DNA from: Stenotrophomonas sp. 24(2023)
GTDB taxonomy: Bacteria > Pseudomonadota > Gammaproteobacteria > Xanthomonadales > Xanthomonadaceae
DNA: 64,000 nt
Direction: 5' to 3'
Assembly: GCF_030913365.1 (NCBI RefSeq)
Contig: NZ_CP133160.1
Coordinates: forward strand, 3,014,001-3,078,000
Part shown: positions 1 through 7,936 of the stretch, in pieces
How positions within the stretch are numbered: the first letter of the stretch is position 1
Layout: the number at the start of each line of letters is the position of its first letter
Made by a program: the position numbers and the translations under genes
The notes under the pieces: model-generated
The model's input: the letters and a program-made list of their open reading frames with translations, nothing else
What the model was told of the DNA's origin: nothing
Database searches by the model: none

Positions 1-212
1 GGGTGAACGTGATCAGCCCGGGGCCCATCGACACGCCGTTCACGGCACCGGCTTCGCAGGAATGGAAGGAGATGATGACCCGCGCCGTGCCACTGGGGCG
101 TTTCGGCCGCGCTGATGAAATCGCCACCGCCGCACTGTTTCTGGCCTCGCCGGACTCCAGTTACATCACCGGTGTCGATCTGTGCGTCGACGGCGGCCTG
201 ACCCAGGTCTGA
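1..212 (+). CDS. SDR-family oxidoreductase, C-terminal fragment cut by window edge
   Basis: About 70 residues remain, in the frame starting at base 3. They hold the typical end of a classical short-chain dehydrogenase: the NVISPGPIDTPF segment after the catalytic helix, the GRADEIA substrate-loop region, and the closing YITGVDLCVDGGL motif that caps the Rossmann fold. Catalytic Ser/Tyr/Lys and the cofactor glycine motif lie outside the window, so substrate and cofactor cannot be judged. It ends 10 bp before the next SDR on the same strand, so the two are probably co-transcribed paralogues. Confidence 0.9.
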   Translation, partial: VNVISPGPIDTPFTAPASQEWKEMMTRAVPLGRFGRADEIATAALFLASPDSSYITGVDLCVDGGLTQV

Positions 213-222
213 GGAGGCCGTG

Positions 223-972
223 ATGTCCCTGAACCTCAATGGAAAAGTCGCGCTGGTCACCGGAGCATCCACTGGCATCGGCGCGGAAATCGCCCGTGCA
301 CTGGGCGCCTGCGGTGCCGCAGTGGTGGTCAACTACCGCTCGGACCGTACCGGTGCGGACGCGGTTGTGGCCACCATCGTTGCCGCCGGTGGGCGTGCGG
401 TTGCCGTAGCCGGTGATGTCGGCAACGCGGCAGACGCCGCCGCGCTGGTGGCGGCGGCCATCGCGCACTTCGGGACGCTGGAGGTGGTGGTGAACAACGC
501 CGGCGTCTTCGAATTCCTGCCGATCGAATCGTTTGTGCCCGATCACTACGAGCGCCAGTTCCGTGCCAATGTACTTGGGCCGATGCTGGTGACGGCTGCG
601 GCGGTGCCCCATCTGCGCGATGGGGCAAGCATCATCAACATCGGCTCGTCGGTCACCCACTTCGCGCCGCCGGGTGCGTCGGTCTATGCAGCAAGCAAGG
701 GTGCGGTGGATGCCTTTACCCGCGTGCTGGCCAACGAGCTGGGGCCGCGCGGGATCCGCGTCAACACGCTCAAGCCCGGCTTGACCGCAACGGAAAGAAC
801 CCTTGCCGATGGCTCGACCGAATCCGCGTTCGTGCAGAGCTATGTCGAGCGCACGCCGCTGCGACGGTTGGGAAGCACGGCGGATGTTGCCCGCGTGGCG
901 GTGTTCCTTGCCTCGGACGATGCAGGGTTCATTACCGGTGAGCATCTGTTTGCCTCGGGCGGGCTACGCTGA
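223..972 (+). CDS. SDR-family NAD(P)-dependent oxidoreductase
   Basis: A complete classical SDR of 249 residues. It has the cofactor motif TGASTGIG near residue 15, NNAG after strand 4, a catalytic Ser in NIGSSV and the YAASK catalytic pair. The C-terminal motif FITGEHLFASGG replaces the usual VDGG. The ATG at 223 is preferred over the GTG at 220 because it follows GAGGAGG (211-217) at normal spacing. It sits 10 bp after another SDR and converges on the sugar locus, so it is probably unrelated to that pathway. The substrate cannot be deduced. Confidence 0.93.
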   Translation: MSLNLNGKVALVTGASTGIGAEIARALGACGAAVVVNYRSDRTGADAVVATIVAAGGRAVAVAGDVGNAADAAALVAAAIAHFGTLEVVVNNAGVFEFLPIESFVPDHYERQFRANVLGPMLVTAAAVPHLRDGASIINIGSSVTHFAPPGASVYAASKGAVDAFTRVLANELGPRGIRVNTLKPGLTATERTLADGSTESAFVQSYVERTPLRRLGSTADVARVAVFLASDDAGFITGEHLFASGGLR

Positions 973-999
973 AGGCCCCGGTGAGCGCCGCGGCTGGCT

Positions 1000-2049
1000 T
1001 CAGTGGTACGTGCCGAAGCGGATCTTCACCGCACCGTCCACGCTGTTGATCACGCCGATTTCCCCCGGGCCCAGTTCCACCACGGCCGGCCAGGAATGGC
1101 GGAAGCCCAGCGGCCAGGCGGGGTCAGGGACGCGTTGCCAGTGTGCGCCGCTGTCGCTGCTCCAGCTCACCGCGTTGGCGCAGGAGGTGACGAACATCGT
1201 TCCGCTGCGCGTGGCCATCACGTGCGGCCCACAACGCTGGTCGGCCAGTGGCGTGCCCAGGCCATCGGGCCAGTTCCTGCCATCGGGCGATACCTTGTAG
1301 GACACCGGGCACTGCGGATCATCGCCGCAGGTTTCCAGCACCATCAGGAAGCCGCCCTGCGGGCGGCGCGCCATCACCGGCATGCCCGGGCGCAGCAAGC
1401 CGCCACCGGGTTGCCGGGCGATGGTGGCCACCGGCCCCCAGGTACGCCCGCCGTCGGTGGACAGGCGCTGGGACACCACCTGGTTGTAGGACGGTTGTTC
1501 GTCGGCGCGGGTTTCATCGGCATACACCACGGACAGTACGCCGCCATCGAGCTGGGTCAGCACCGGTTCCCACACCCCGCGGTCCTTGCGGCCGGCGGGC
1601 GCTTCATTGCGCGCGATGGTGCTCAGGAACGTCCAACTGCGGGCCTGGTCATCGCTGGCGTACAGGTGCAGCCGGTAGGAGCTGCCCTCGATGAGCGAGC
1701 GCATCGCCAGCAGGATGCGGCCGTCGGGCAGTACGAACAGTTCGCCGTTGTCGATCATGCGCCCGGGTTCGGCCACGCTGGACAGGGGCTGCCAGCTGCG
1801 TGCGTTGTCGGTGCTGGCCGATACCTGCAGCGTGGTCGGCTGGCCGGCATGGAAGCGCGTGGTGACGGCCAGCCAGTGGCCGTCGGCCAGGCGGGCCATG
1901 CGGCCCCAGCCGGCATTTTCTGCGTCCACCGTCGCGGTGCCGTGCCATTGCACGTCCACCGCTGCCACCGGAAGCGCGGCAGCCAGCAGGCCGGCGATGA
2001 GCACGGCGCGCAGGCCGCGGGCAAGGGCAGGGGCAGCGATCAGTGCCAT
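1000..2049 (-). CDS. Secreted BNR/Asp-box (sialidase-fold) protein
   Basis: A 349-residue protein with an N-terminal signal peptide (about residues 1-30, hydrophobic, ending ALPVAA) and a six-bladed sialidase-type propeller. Four Asp-box-like S-x-D-x-G-x-x-W motifs are visible near residues 79-86, 132-139, 197-204 and 297-304. The start at 2049 leaves a 4-bp gap to the symporter gene upstream, so it is the last gene of the minus-strand sugar operon. In this context it may act on, or bind, a galactose-containing glycan outside the inner membrane. True sialidase activity is not supported: I do not see a clear arginine triad, and no sialic-acid genes are nearby. Confidence 0.8.
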   Translation of the reverse strand: MALIAAPALARGLRAVLIAGLLAAALPVAAVDVQWHGTATVDAENAGWGRMARLADGHWLAVTTRFHAGQPTTLQVSASTDNARSWQPLSSVAEPGRMIDNGELFVLPDGRILLAMRSLIEGSSYRLHLYASDDQARSWTFLSTIARNEAPAGRKDRGVWEPVLTQLDGGVLSVVYADETRADEQPSYNQVVSQRLSTDGGRTWGPVATIARQPGGGLLRPGMPVMARRPQGGFLMVLETCGDDPQCPVSYKVSPDGRNWPDGLGTPLADQRCGPHVMATRSGTMFVTSCANAVSWSSDSGAHWQRVPDPAWPLGFRHSWPAVVELGPGEIGVINSVDGAVKIRFGTYH

Positions 2050-2053
2050 GGGT

Positions 2054-3613
2054 TCACCAGTAGGTTGCGTACAGGGCCACCAGGATCGCCAGCACGGCCA
2101 GCGAGGCGATGTTGAACGACGGGGCGGTGGCATAGCCCACGTCATCGGTACGGATGCGGTCGCGGTCGCCGCTGGCACGGGTGGCCAGGGCCACGCCCAC
2201 GCCCAGCAGCAGCGTGGCCAGGAACACCAGGCCCATGCGGTCCATGAACGGCAGCGAGGGCCACAGCAGCTTGAAGGCCAGCGACAGCACGAACGAGCCG
2301 GTGGCGGCAGCCAGTGCGCCGGCTTCGTTGGCGCGCTTCCAGAACAGGCCGAGCAGGAAGATCACCACGATGCCCGGGGTGAAGAAGCCGGTGAATTCCT
2401 GGATGTACTGGAAGCCCTGGTCAAAGCCCCCCAGCAACGGCCGGGCGGTCAGTACGGCAACGATGATGGCCACCGAGGCGGCCACGCGACCCACCCGTAC
2501 CAGGCGTGCCTGCGAGGCCTCCGGCGCGCGCTTGGCGTAGAAGTCCAGAGTGAAGATGGTGGCCACCGAATTGATCTTCGAGGCCAGCGAGGCAACGATG
2601 GCGGCGACCAGCGCGGCGAACACCAGGCCCAGCACGCCGCTGGGCAGCAGTGCCAGCATGGTCGGGTAGGCCGCGTCGGGGCGTTCCAGGCCCGGTGCCA
2701 GCATCACCGCGGCAATGCCGGGCAGCACCACGATGGCCGGGATGAGCAGCTTCAGGAAGGCGGCGAAGACCACGCCCTTCTGCGCTTCGCGCAGGTTCTT
2801 GGCGGCCAGGGCGCGCTGGATGATGTACTGGTTGAAGCCCCAGTAGCTGAGGTTGGCGATCCACATGCCGCCCAGCAGCACCGACAGGCCGGGCAGGTCC
2901 TTGTAGAACGGGTTGTCCCGGCTGAGGATCATCTCGAATTTTTCCGGATGCTGCTGCCAGAGCTGGGCAAAGCCTGCGCTGACACTGCCGTTGCCGATCT
3001 GGCCCAGCGTGATGAAGGTCACCAGCAGGCCACCGAGCACCAGCAGCGAGACCTGCACGATGTCCGTCAGCGCCACCGCCTTCAGGCCGCCATACAGCTG
3101 GTAGGCCAGGGCGAAGGCGCCCAGCAGCACCAGTGCCACGTTCTGGTCCAGGCCGGCTACGCCCGCGATGGCGATCGAGCCCAGCCACAGGATCGAGGTC
3201 AGGTTGACGAAGACATACAGGCCCAGCCAGAACACCGCCATCAGCGTGCGGATGCGGTTGCCGTAGCGCTCTTCCAGGAACTGCGGCATGGTGGTGATGC
3301 CGTTGCGCAGGAAGATCGGCAGGAACCACTTGCCGACGATCAGCAGCGTCAGCGCCGCCATCCATTCATAGGAGGCGATGGCCAGGCCGATGGCATAGCC
3401 CGAGCCGGACATGCCGATGATCTGTTCGGCCGAGATGTTGGCCGCGATCAGCGAAGCGCCGATGGCCCACCAGGGCAGGCTGCGGCTGGCCAGGAAATAA
3501 TCCTGCGCCGATTTCTGCTGGCCCTGCTTCTCGCGCGATACCCACTGCGCGAGGATGAAGATGCCGGCCAGGTAGGCCAGGACGATGCTGATGTCGAGTG
3601 TGGAAAGGCTCAT
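2054..3613 (-). CDS. Sodium:solute symporter (SSS/SLC5 family), probable sugar importer
   Basis: A 519-residue integral membrane protein with the 13-14 hydrophobic segments expected of SSS transporters. The start of the core fold is recognisable: residues about 38-75 contain DYFLASRSLPWW and the helix-1 unwinding region ANISAEQIIGMSGSG, as in SGLT-type sugar carriers. It would use the sodium gradient to bring the monosaccharide across the inner membrane. It lies 26 bp after the lactonase gene and 4 bp before the BNR gene within the same operon as the galactonate enzymes, so galactose or a related sugar is the likely substrate. Confidence 0.9.
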   Translation of the reverse strand: MSLSTLDISIVLAYLAGIFILAQWVSREKQGQQKSAQDYFLASRSLPWWAIGASLIAANISAEQIIGMSGSGYAIGLAIASYEWMAALTLLIVGKWFLPIFLRNGITTMPQFLEERYGNRIRTLMAVFWLGLYVFVNLTSILWLGSIAIAGVAGLDQNVALVLLGAFALAYQLYGGLKAVALTDIVQVSLLVLGGLLVTFITLGQIGNGSVSAGFAQLWQQHPEKFEMILSRDNPFYKDLPGLSVLLGGMWIANLSYWGFNQYIIQRALAAKNLREAQKGVVFAAFLKLLIPAIVVLPGIAAVMLAPGLERPDAAYPTMLALLPSGVLGLVFAALVAAIVASLASKINSVATIFTLDFYAKRAPEASQARLVRVGRVAASVAIIVAVLTARPLLGGFDQGFQYIQEFTGFFTPGIVVIFLLGLFWKRANEAGALAAATGSFVLSLAFKLLWPSLPFMDRMGLVFLATLLLGVGVALATRASGDRDRIRTDDVGYATAPSFNIASLAVLAILVALYATYW

Positions 3614-3639
3614 GGAATCTCCGCGGCGAAGGCGCGTTG

Positions 3640-4542
3640 TCAGCGGGGCGGCAGGGCGTCGGGGTTGCCGGCGAACCGGGGCTCGGCCAGGCCGCCGGTA
3701 GCGGTGTGCACGGCAAACAGGTGGCCGGCCTGGGGATCGCCGGCGCGTACCGGGGCGGGCAGGCCTTCATGGGCGCTGGTGACGAACAGCGTCCGCCCGT
3801 CCGGGCCGCCGAAGGCCGGGCGCGTGGGTTGCAGGGCTGGCAGGGCGATGCTCTGCTGCGGCGTGCCATCAGGCAGGTAGCGCACCAGCCGTGCGTCACC
3901 CCAGCGGGCATTCCACAGCGCACCGTCGGCATCCACGGCGCTGCCATCGGGTTCACCGGCCTCGGCGCGCAGATCGGCGAATACGCGTGGCGGGCCCAGG
4001 TCGTCGCCGTAATCGCACTGCTGGATCACTTTCTGCAGGGAATCGCAGAAGTACAGCGTGCGGCCATCGGGGCTGAAGGCGATGCTGTTGGCGATCGCCA
4101 CCGGTGGCAGGGAAAGGCGCTGCAGCGACAGATCGGCGTTGAGGCGATGGAACGGTGCGATGGCCTGCTTGGCGCCCTGTGCCGGTTCGTGCAGCATGCC
4201 GAACACGAAGCGTCCCTGGCGGTCGCAGGCCCCATCATTGGCCCGCGTTTCGGCCACCGTATCGATGCGGTGCAGTTCGCGCAGTTCGTTGCGCCCGGGG
4301 TGGAAGAAGGCCAGCCGCGATGCCAGTGCCAGCAGCAGCCAGCCATCGGCCTCGCACAGCGCCATCGAGGCCAGCCGTTCCGGCATCGGCCAGGAGCGGG
4401 TCGTGCCGTCGCCGGGGTGGTGGCGCCACAGCCGGGCGGCGGGAATGTCGGTCCAGTACACGGCCTGTTCGCGGTCGCACCACAGCACGCCTTCGCCCAG
4501 GGTATTGGCCGCCGCCACGGCGACCTCGACGGGCGGGTTCAT
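3640..4542 (-). CDS. SMP-30/gluconolactonase-family sugar lactonase
   Basis: A 300-residue six-bladed propeller of the SMP-30/regucalcin family. Expected divalent-metal ligands are present: E17 in LGEGVLW, N152 in ANSIAFSPDG and D199 in EPDGS; N102 in RANDG is the usual substrate contact. It should hydrolyse an aldonolactone made by the preceding sugar dehydrogenase, giving galactonate. No signal peptide is seen, so it is cytoplasmic. ATG at 4542 overlaps the stop of the SDR gene by 4 bp (ATGA), which implies translational coupling and fixes the start. Confidence 0.9.
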   Translation of the reverse strand: MNPPVEVAVAAANTLGEGVLWCDREQAVYWTDIPAARLWRHHPGDGTTRSWPMPERLASMALCEADGWLLLALASRLAFFHPGRNELRELHRIDTVAETRANDGACDRQGRFVFGMLHEPAQGAKQAIAPFHRLNADLSLQRLSLPPVAIANSIAFSPDGRTLYFCDSLQKVIQQCDYGDDLGPPRVFADLRAEAGEPDGSAVDADGALWNARWGDARLVRYLPDGTPQQSIALPALQPTRPAFGGPDGRTLFVTSAHEGLPAPVRAGDPQAGHLFAVHTATGGLAEPRFAGNPDALPPR

Positions 4543-5327
4543 ACCCAGCCACCGTCGATGATGAAATCCTGGCCGGTGCACATCCGGCTGTCGTCGGCAG
4601 CCAGGAACAGGGCCGCCCGCGCCAGGTCGTCGGCGCGCAGGTAGCCGGGCAGGCACTGCGCACGGCGCAGCTCGGCCTCGCCCTGGGCATCGAGCCACAG
4701 GCGCTGCTGCTTTTCGGTGATGACCCAGCCGGGCACGAGGGCATTGATGCGGATGTGGTCCTGGCCCAATTCACGGGCCAGGCCGTTGACCAGCCCGTGC
4801 ACGGCGGACTTGGCCATGGCATACAGCGGGTAGCCGCTGTTCTTGATCATCCAGCCGGTGGACCCCAGGCAGATGATCGAGCCACCGTGCAGCGCACGCA
4901 TGTCCGGTACCACGGCCTGGATGGCGAAATACTGGTGCTGCAGGTTCACCGCGATGCTGCGCTGGAAGTCCTCCGGCCGGGTGTCGGCCAGTGTGTGGCG
5001 GGCATCGTTGGCGGCATTGTTGACCAGCACCGCCACCGGCCCGACATGGGCGCGTGCGGTGTCGATGGCGGCCTGCAGCGCGGCCAGGTCGGTGATGTCG
5101 CAGTGCAGGTACAGGGGGCGGTACGGCACTTCCGGCAGCTGGTCCAGCAGCGCGGCTGCGCCGGCATCGTCGATGTCCAGGAAGGCCACGCGCGCGCCCT
5201 GGCGCGCGAAGTGCTCGACGAAGGCGGCACCGATGCCGGTCGCGCCACCGGTCACCAGCACGGCACGTCCGGCCAGGCTGGGGTAGCGTGCCATGGTGTC
5301 GGCCGGTGTAGGGGAAGAGGGCGTCAT
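4539..5327 (-). CDS. SDR-family sugar 1-dehydrogenase (probable galactose dehydrogenase)
   Basis: A 262-residue classical SDR with GGATGIG cofactor loop, VNNAAND, the catalytic Ser region GSTGW, Y-x-x-x-K in LYAMAKS and the closing CTGQDFIIDGGWV. An acidic LDID after strand 2 suggests NAD(H) preference. It lies between galactonate dehydratase and the lactonase, so oxidation of galactose (or arabinose/fucose) at C1 is the natural role. An alternative ATG at 5339 would overlap the dgoD stop by 7 bp; the ATG at 5327 is chosen here but both are possible. Family and context support the role, but substrate specificity is inferred. Confidence 0.85.
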   Translation of the reverse strand: MTPSSPTPADTMARYPSLAGRAVLVTGGATGIGAAFVEHFARQGARVAFLDIDDAGAAALLDQLPEVPYRPLYLHCDITDLAALQAAIDTARAHVGPVAVLVNNAANDARHTLADTRPEDFQRSIAVNLQHQYFAIQAVVPDMRALHGGSIICLGSTGWMIKNSGYPLYAMAKSAVHGLVNGLARELGQDHIRINALVPGWVITEKQQRLWLDAQGEAELRRAQCLPGYLRADDLARAALFLAADDSRMCTGQDFIIDGGWV

Positions 5328-5332
5328 GGTGC

Positions 5333-6481
5333 TCACCATTCGGCCACGCTGCCATCGGCATGGCGCCAGATCGGGTTGCGCCAGCGGTGGCCTTCGGCCG
5401 CACGCTCATCGACGTAGGCCTGGTTCATCTCGATACCCAGGCCGGGGCCGTCGGGAATGCGCACGAAGCCTTCCTGGTAGTGGAACGGGGAACGGTCGGC
5501 CAGGTAGTCCAGCAGGTCGTTGCTGGCGTTGTAGTGGATGCCCAGGCTCTGTTCCTGGATGAAGGCGTTGTAGCAGACCGCGTCCAGCTGCAGGTTGGCG
5601 GCCAGGGCGATCGGGCCCAGCGGGCAATGCAGGGCAAGGGCCACGTCGTAGGCCTCGGCCATGGCCGCGATCTTGCGGGTTTCGGTGATGCCGCCGGAGT
5701 GGGCCGGGTCGGGCTGGATGATGTCCACGCCACCGGTCTGCAGTACGCGCTTGAAGTCGAAACGCGAGTACAGGCGTTCACCCAGCGCGATCGGGGCAGG
5801 GGACAGCGCGGCCAGCTCCGGAATGGCTTCAAGGTGGTCGGACAGCACGGGTTCTTCGATGAACATCAGGCCGAACGGTGCCAGTTCGCGCATCAGCACC
5901 TTGGCCATCGGCTTGTGCACGCGTCCATGGAAATCGACCGCCAGCCCGATGTCGGGGCCGACGGCATCGCGCACGGCCTGCACGTTTTCCAGCACCTGTG
6001 TGACCTTGGCGTGGGAATCGACGAACTGCATTTCCTCGGTGGCATTCATCTTCACCGCGGTGAAGCCCCGTGCCACGGCATCGGTGGCTGCACGCGCGGT
6101 GTCGGCCGGGCGGTCGCCGCCGATCCACGAGTACACGCGGATGCGGTCGCGCACAGGGCCGCCCAGCAGGCTGTGCACGGGCACGCCCAGGGCCTTGCCG
6201 TGGATATCCCACAGGGCGTGGTCCAGCCCGGCCAGTGCGCTCATCAGGATCGGCCCGCCCCGGTAGAAGCCACCGCGGTACAGCACGTTCCAGTGGTCTT
6301 CGATATGGCGCGGGTCCTTGCCGATCAGGTAGTCGGCCAGCTCATCCACGGCAGCGGCCACCGTGTGCGCGCGGCCTTCCACGATGGGTTCGCCCCAGCC
6401 GCTGATGCCGGCATCGGTATCGATGCGGACGAACAGCCAGCGCGGGGGCACGAGGAACGTGGTGATGGCGGTGATCTTCAT
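5333..6481 (-). CDS. dgoD: D-galactonate dehydratase
   Basis: A 382-residue enolase-superfamily (mandelate racemase subgroup) enzyme, the same length as E. coli DgoD and closely similar along its length, including RWLFVRIDTD, the FYRGGPILMSA stretch and the terminal WRHADGSVAEW. Metal ligands D183, E209 and E235 and catalytic H185 and H285 are all in place (DFHGR, FIEEP, LGER, LHCPLGP). It removes water from D-galactonate to give 2-keto-3-deoxygalactonate. It overlaps dgoA by 4 bp (ATGA), so the two are translationally coupled. Confidence 0.97.
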   Translation of the reverse strand: MKITAITTFLVPPRWLFVRIDTDAGISGWGEPIVEGRAHTVAAAVDELADYLIGKDPRHIEDHWNVLYRGGFYRGGPILMSALAGLDHALWDIHGKALGVPVHSLLGGPVRDRIRVYSWIGGDRPADTARAATDAVARGFTAVKMNATEEMQFVDSHAKVTQVLENVQAVRDAVGPDIGLAVDFHGRVHKPMAKVLMRELAPFGLMFIEEPVLSDHLEAIPELAALSPAPIALGERLYSRFDFKRVLQTGGVDIIQPDPAHSGGITETRKIAAMAEAYDVALALHCPLGPIALAANLQLDAVCYNAFIQEQSLGIHYNASNDLLDYLADRSPFHYQEGFVRIPDGPGLGIEMNQAYVDERAAEGHRWRNPIWRHADGSVAEW

Positions 6482-7113
6482 GCGTGGGGGTCCGTGTTCG
6501 TCATGTTCCAGGCGTCGATGAAAGCGCGCGCGCGGCGCCCCACCTCGGCTGCGGGGGTGTTGGGGGCGTACAGGGCCGAGCCGATGCCGAAACCGGCCGC
6601 ACCGGCCTGGCGGTAGACCGCCATGCGTTCGGGCGTGATGCCGCCCACCGGCAGCAGCGCGGTACCGGCTGGCAGTACGCTGGACCAGGCTTTGAGCACG
6701 GCGGGGGGCAGCTGTTCGGCGGGGAACAGCTTCAGCGCATCGGCACCGGCACGCAGGGCGGCGAAGGCCTCGGTCGGGGTGGCCACGCCGGGGGTGCAGC
6801 GCATGCCCTTGGCGTGGGCGGCCGCGATGACCTCCACGTCGGCGTGGGGCATTACCAGCAGCCGGCCACCGGCGTTGGCCACCTCATCCACCTGGCCTGG
6901 GGTGAGCACCGTGCCGGCCCCGACCAGGCAGCGGTCGCCCAGCTGGCGTGCCAGCAGCTCGATGCTTTTCAGCGGCTGTGGTGAATTGAGGGGAACTTCA
7001 AGCAGATGGAAACCGGCGTCGGCCAGGGCCGCGCCGACGGCAGGTGCTTCCTGCGGGGTGAGCCCGCGCAGGATGGCAACCAAGGGGAGGGGTTGCATCC
7101 AGGCGGTACTCAT
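6478..7113 (-). CDS. dgoA: 2-dehydro-3-deoxy-6-phosphogalactonate aldolase
   Basis: A 211-residue class I KDPG/KDPGal aldolase. E39 (LLEVPL) and the Schiff-base lysine K128 in ALKLFPAE are visible, together with the phosphate-binding GGITPE and GSALY loops. It splits KDPGal into pyruvate and glyceraldehyde 3-phosphate, the last step of the De Ley-Doudoroff route. In E. coli this domain was once described as fused to DgoD; here they are separate genes overlapping by 4 bp. The gene begins 10 bp after the regulator gene. Confidence 0.95.
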   Translation of the reverse strand: MSTAWMQPLPLVAILRGLTPQEAPAVGAALADAGFHLLEVPLNSPQPLKSIELLARQLGDRCLVGAGTVLTPGQVDEVANAGGRLLVMPHADVEVIAAAHAKGMRCTPGVATPTEAFAALRAGADALKLFPAEQLPPAVLKAWSSVLPAGTALLPVGGITPERMAVYRQAGAAGFGIGSALYAPNTPAAEVGRRARAFIDAWNMTNTDPHA

Positions 7114-7123
7114 GGGGACTCCG

Positions 7124-7861
7124 TCAGCGTGCAGGTTTCCGGGATCGCGCGCCCTTCAGGTTGGCGCGCGAGTCGGCGATCATGTCGAGCATGGCGTTGC
7201 GTGCTGCCTCCGGCTGCTTCAGCCGGATGGCGTCGTACACCTGGAAGTGGCGCGGCAGCGAATACTTGAAATCCTTCGCGGTCTGCGCCGACAGCAGGAA
7301 GAACGTGCCCAGTGCGGCATCGATGACCGAGAACAACGAGGCCAGCAGCTCGTTGTTGGTGGCCTCCAGCACGCACTCGTGGAATTCCAGGTCGGCCCTG
7401 GCCCAGGCGTCCTGGTCGGTGGCGTCGGCCATCGCCTGGTAGGCGGCCTTGATGCGCGCCAGCTGCGCCGGCGAGCGCCGCTGGGCGGCCGAAGCGGCCG
7501 CCGCAGGTTCGATCACCTCGCGCATTTCCACCAGCTTCTCCACGAAGTCCTGGGTGGGCATCGACGCACAGCGCCAGGCCAGGATGTCGCTGTCCAGCTG
7601 CTTCCAGTACCGGGGTTCGCGCACGCGGGTACCGGTCTTCTGCCGGGTTTCGATCAGGCCCTTGGAACCGAGCACCTTCAGCCCCTCGCGCAGGGCGGTG
7701 CGGCTGACCGACAGCGTCTGCGCCAGCAGTTCTTCCCGGGGCAGGTACTCGCCCGGCTTGATGGCGCCACTGACGATCTGCCGGCCGATCTGCTGGGTGA
7801 CCTGGTCGTAGAGGTTGCGAACCGCGATCTGCTTCACTGGGGCCCCTTTGGCTGCGTGCAC
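7124..7861 (-). CDS. dgoR: FadR-subfamily GntR regulator of galactonate catabolism (DgoR-like)
   Basis: A 245-residue regulator. Residues about 15-80 form the GntR winged helix (LPREELLAQTLSVSRTALRE, then a wing ending IETRQKTGTRV), and the rest is an FCD all-helical ligand domain with metal-site candidates D156 and H160 in DLEFHE. It is first in the dgoA-dgoD cluster. E. coli DgoR senses galactonate, so this protein probably represses the locus until galactonate appears. A 16-bp motif 18 bp upstream of its ATG recurs at two other promoters of the locus and is the probable self-operator. Confidence 0.9.
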   Translation of the reverse strand: MHAAKGAPVKQIAVRNLYDQVTQQIGRQIVSGAIKPGEYLPREELLAQTLSVSRTALREGLKVLGSKGLIETRQKTGTRVREPRYWKQLDSDILAWRCASMPTQDFVEKLVEMREVIEPAAAASAAQRRSPAQLARIKAAYQAMADATDQDAWARADLEFHECVLEATNNELLASLFSVIDAALGTFFLLSAQTAKDFKYSLPRHFQVYDAIRLKQPEAARNAMLDMIADSRANLKGARSRKPAR

Positions 7862-7878
7862 CGCAGGCTGCGGCCACT

Positions 7879-7894
7879 CGTATTATCCGACAAA
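7879..7894 (-). promoter_or_regulatory. Putative DgoR operator upstream of dgoR
   Basis: Minus-strand sequence TTTGTCGGATAATACG, 18 bp before the dgoR start. It matches 12 of 16 positions of the identical motif found at 13198-13213 and 14202-14217. Its position suggests autoregulation of dgoR and the genes after it. It may overlap a -10 element (GATAATAC). Confidence 0.6.
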
Positions 7895-7936
7895 AGGGGT
7901 GGGGCATGGCATCTGCTCGGGTCATGGGGGTTCCTG

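Noticed and set aside
1000..2049. Genuine neuraminidase for sialic acid use
   Set aside because: There are no sialic-acid catabolic or transport genes and the active-site arginines cannot be confirmed.
1691..3880. Long plus-strand frame opposite the sodium symporter
   Set aside because: It is rich in Gln/His/Gly without any recognisable domain and lies antisense to a certain membrane transporter.
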